A stretch of DNA of 24,810 nucleotides from an uncultured Prevotella sp. (lineage in GTDB: Bacteria > Bacteroidota > Bacteroidia > Bacteroidales > Bacteroidaceae): contig USQD01000001.1 in NCBI GenBank assembly GCA_900556795.1, positions 1-24,810 on the forward strand. Reading direction: 5' to 3'. This document shows, in pieces, positions 24,731 through 24,810 of this stretch. The notes beneath the pieces are model-generated. The model was not told the origin of the DNA and did no database searches. It saw only the letters and a list, made by a program, of their open reading frames with translations. A program made the translations under genes and the position numbers. The stretch's first letter is position 1. Every line of letters starts with the position of its first letter.

Positions 24731-24794
24731 CAAAGATACAATATTTTCCTTTATAAAGGAAGAAAAGTCGTAAGATATTTCCTTTATAGGGGAA
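24731..24794. promoter_or_regulatory. Paired 16-nt palindromes and minus-strand -7 box at the window edge
   Basis: TTCCTTTATAAAGGAA (24746-24761) is a perfect palindrome. TTCCTTTATAGGGGAA (24779-24794) is a near copy exactly 33 nt further on. TATCTTTG on the minus strand (24738-24731) fits a -7 element whose -33 zone overlaps the first palindrome. The pair looks like a repressor operator. The controlled gene is not visible: a minus-strand transcript would run antisense into the ATPase gene, and a plus-strand gene would lie beyond 24810. Confidence 0.5.
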
Positions 24795-24810
24795 ACTTTT
24801 CCCGAAAAAC

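Noticed and set aside
24508..24741. Minus-strand ORF of 77 codons at the ATPase 3' end
   Set aside because: It begins with TTG next to the -7 box and overlaps the ATPase coding strand; no protein family is recognisable.

Overview
The window looks like a chromosomal segment of a gut or oral Bacteroidota, most likely Prevotellaceae (Prevotella/Segatella type). The reasons are: a SusC/SusD outer-membrane pair, two secreted peptidases ending in type IX secretion (T9SS)-style C-terminal domains, a XynE-like SGNH esterase, several Bacteroidota-type promoters (TTTG-like, about 20 nt, TAnnTTTG) and A-rich translation starts without clear Shine-Dalgarno sequences. The assignment rests on protein style and signals only; no database was searched.

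Left part (1-12110). A giant secreted S8 (subtilisin-like) peptidase of 2634 aa on + faces an SGNH/GDSL esterase on -, with a strong bidirectional terminator between them. The esterase is divergent from a sugar transporter of the FHS (fucose/glucose/galactose:H+) MFS family, each with a recognisable promoter. A lone FimB/Mfa2-like lipoprotein gene follows on +. Two terminators here share the same outer stem word.

Middle part (12108-21245), all on -. Read 5' to 3' the order is SusC-type TonB-dependent transporter, SusD-type lipoprotein, a 612-aa lipoprotein in the SusE/F position, an M6 metallopeptidase with a T9SS-like tail, and a small TonB C-terminal-domain protein that carries a lipobox. 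No glycoside hydrolase is present. The locus therefore looks more like a protein/peptide acquisition system (RagAB-like logic) than a classical polysaccharide utilisation locus; this is inference. A hairpin terminator separates the transporter part from the peptidase part.

Right part (21246-24810). A tyrosine recombinase is divergent from susC across 251 nt. Its usual first catalytic Arg appears to be Met. Downstream lies an 866-nt gene-free, repeat-dense region holding, in order, a 22-nt-period tandem array, a nested palindrome about 365 nt long whose arm pairs share one centre near 22958, and a 33-nt-period tandem array ending at the promoter of an AAA_14/DUF4143 ATPase. Two further 16-nt palindromes 33 nt apart lie at the right edge. 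This recombinase-repeats-ATPase block is the part of the window least explained by ordinary annotation.
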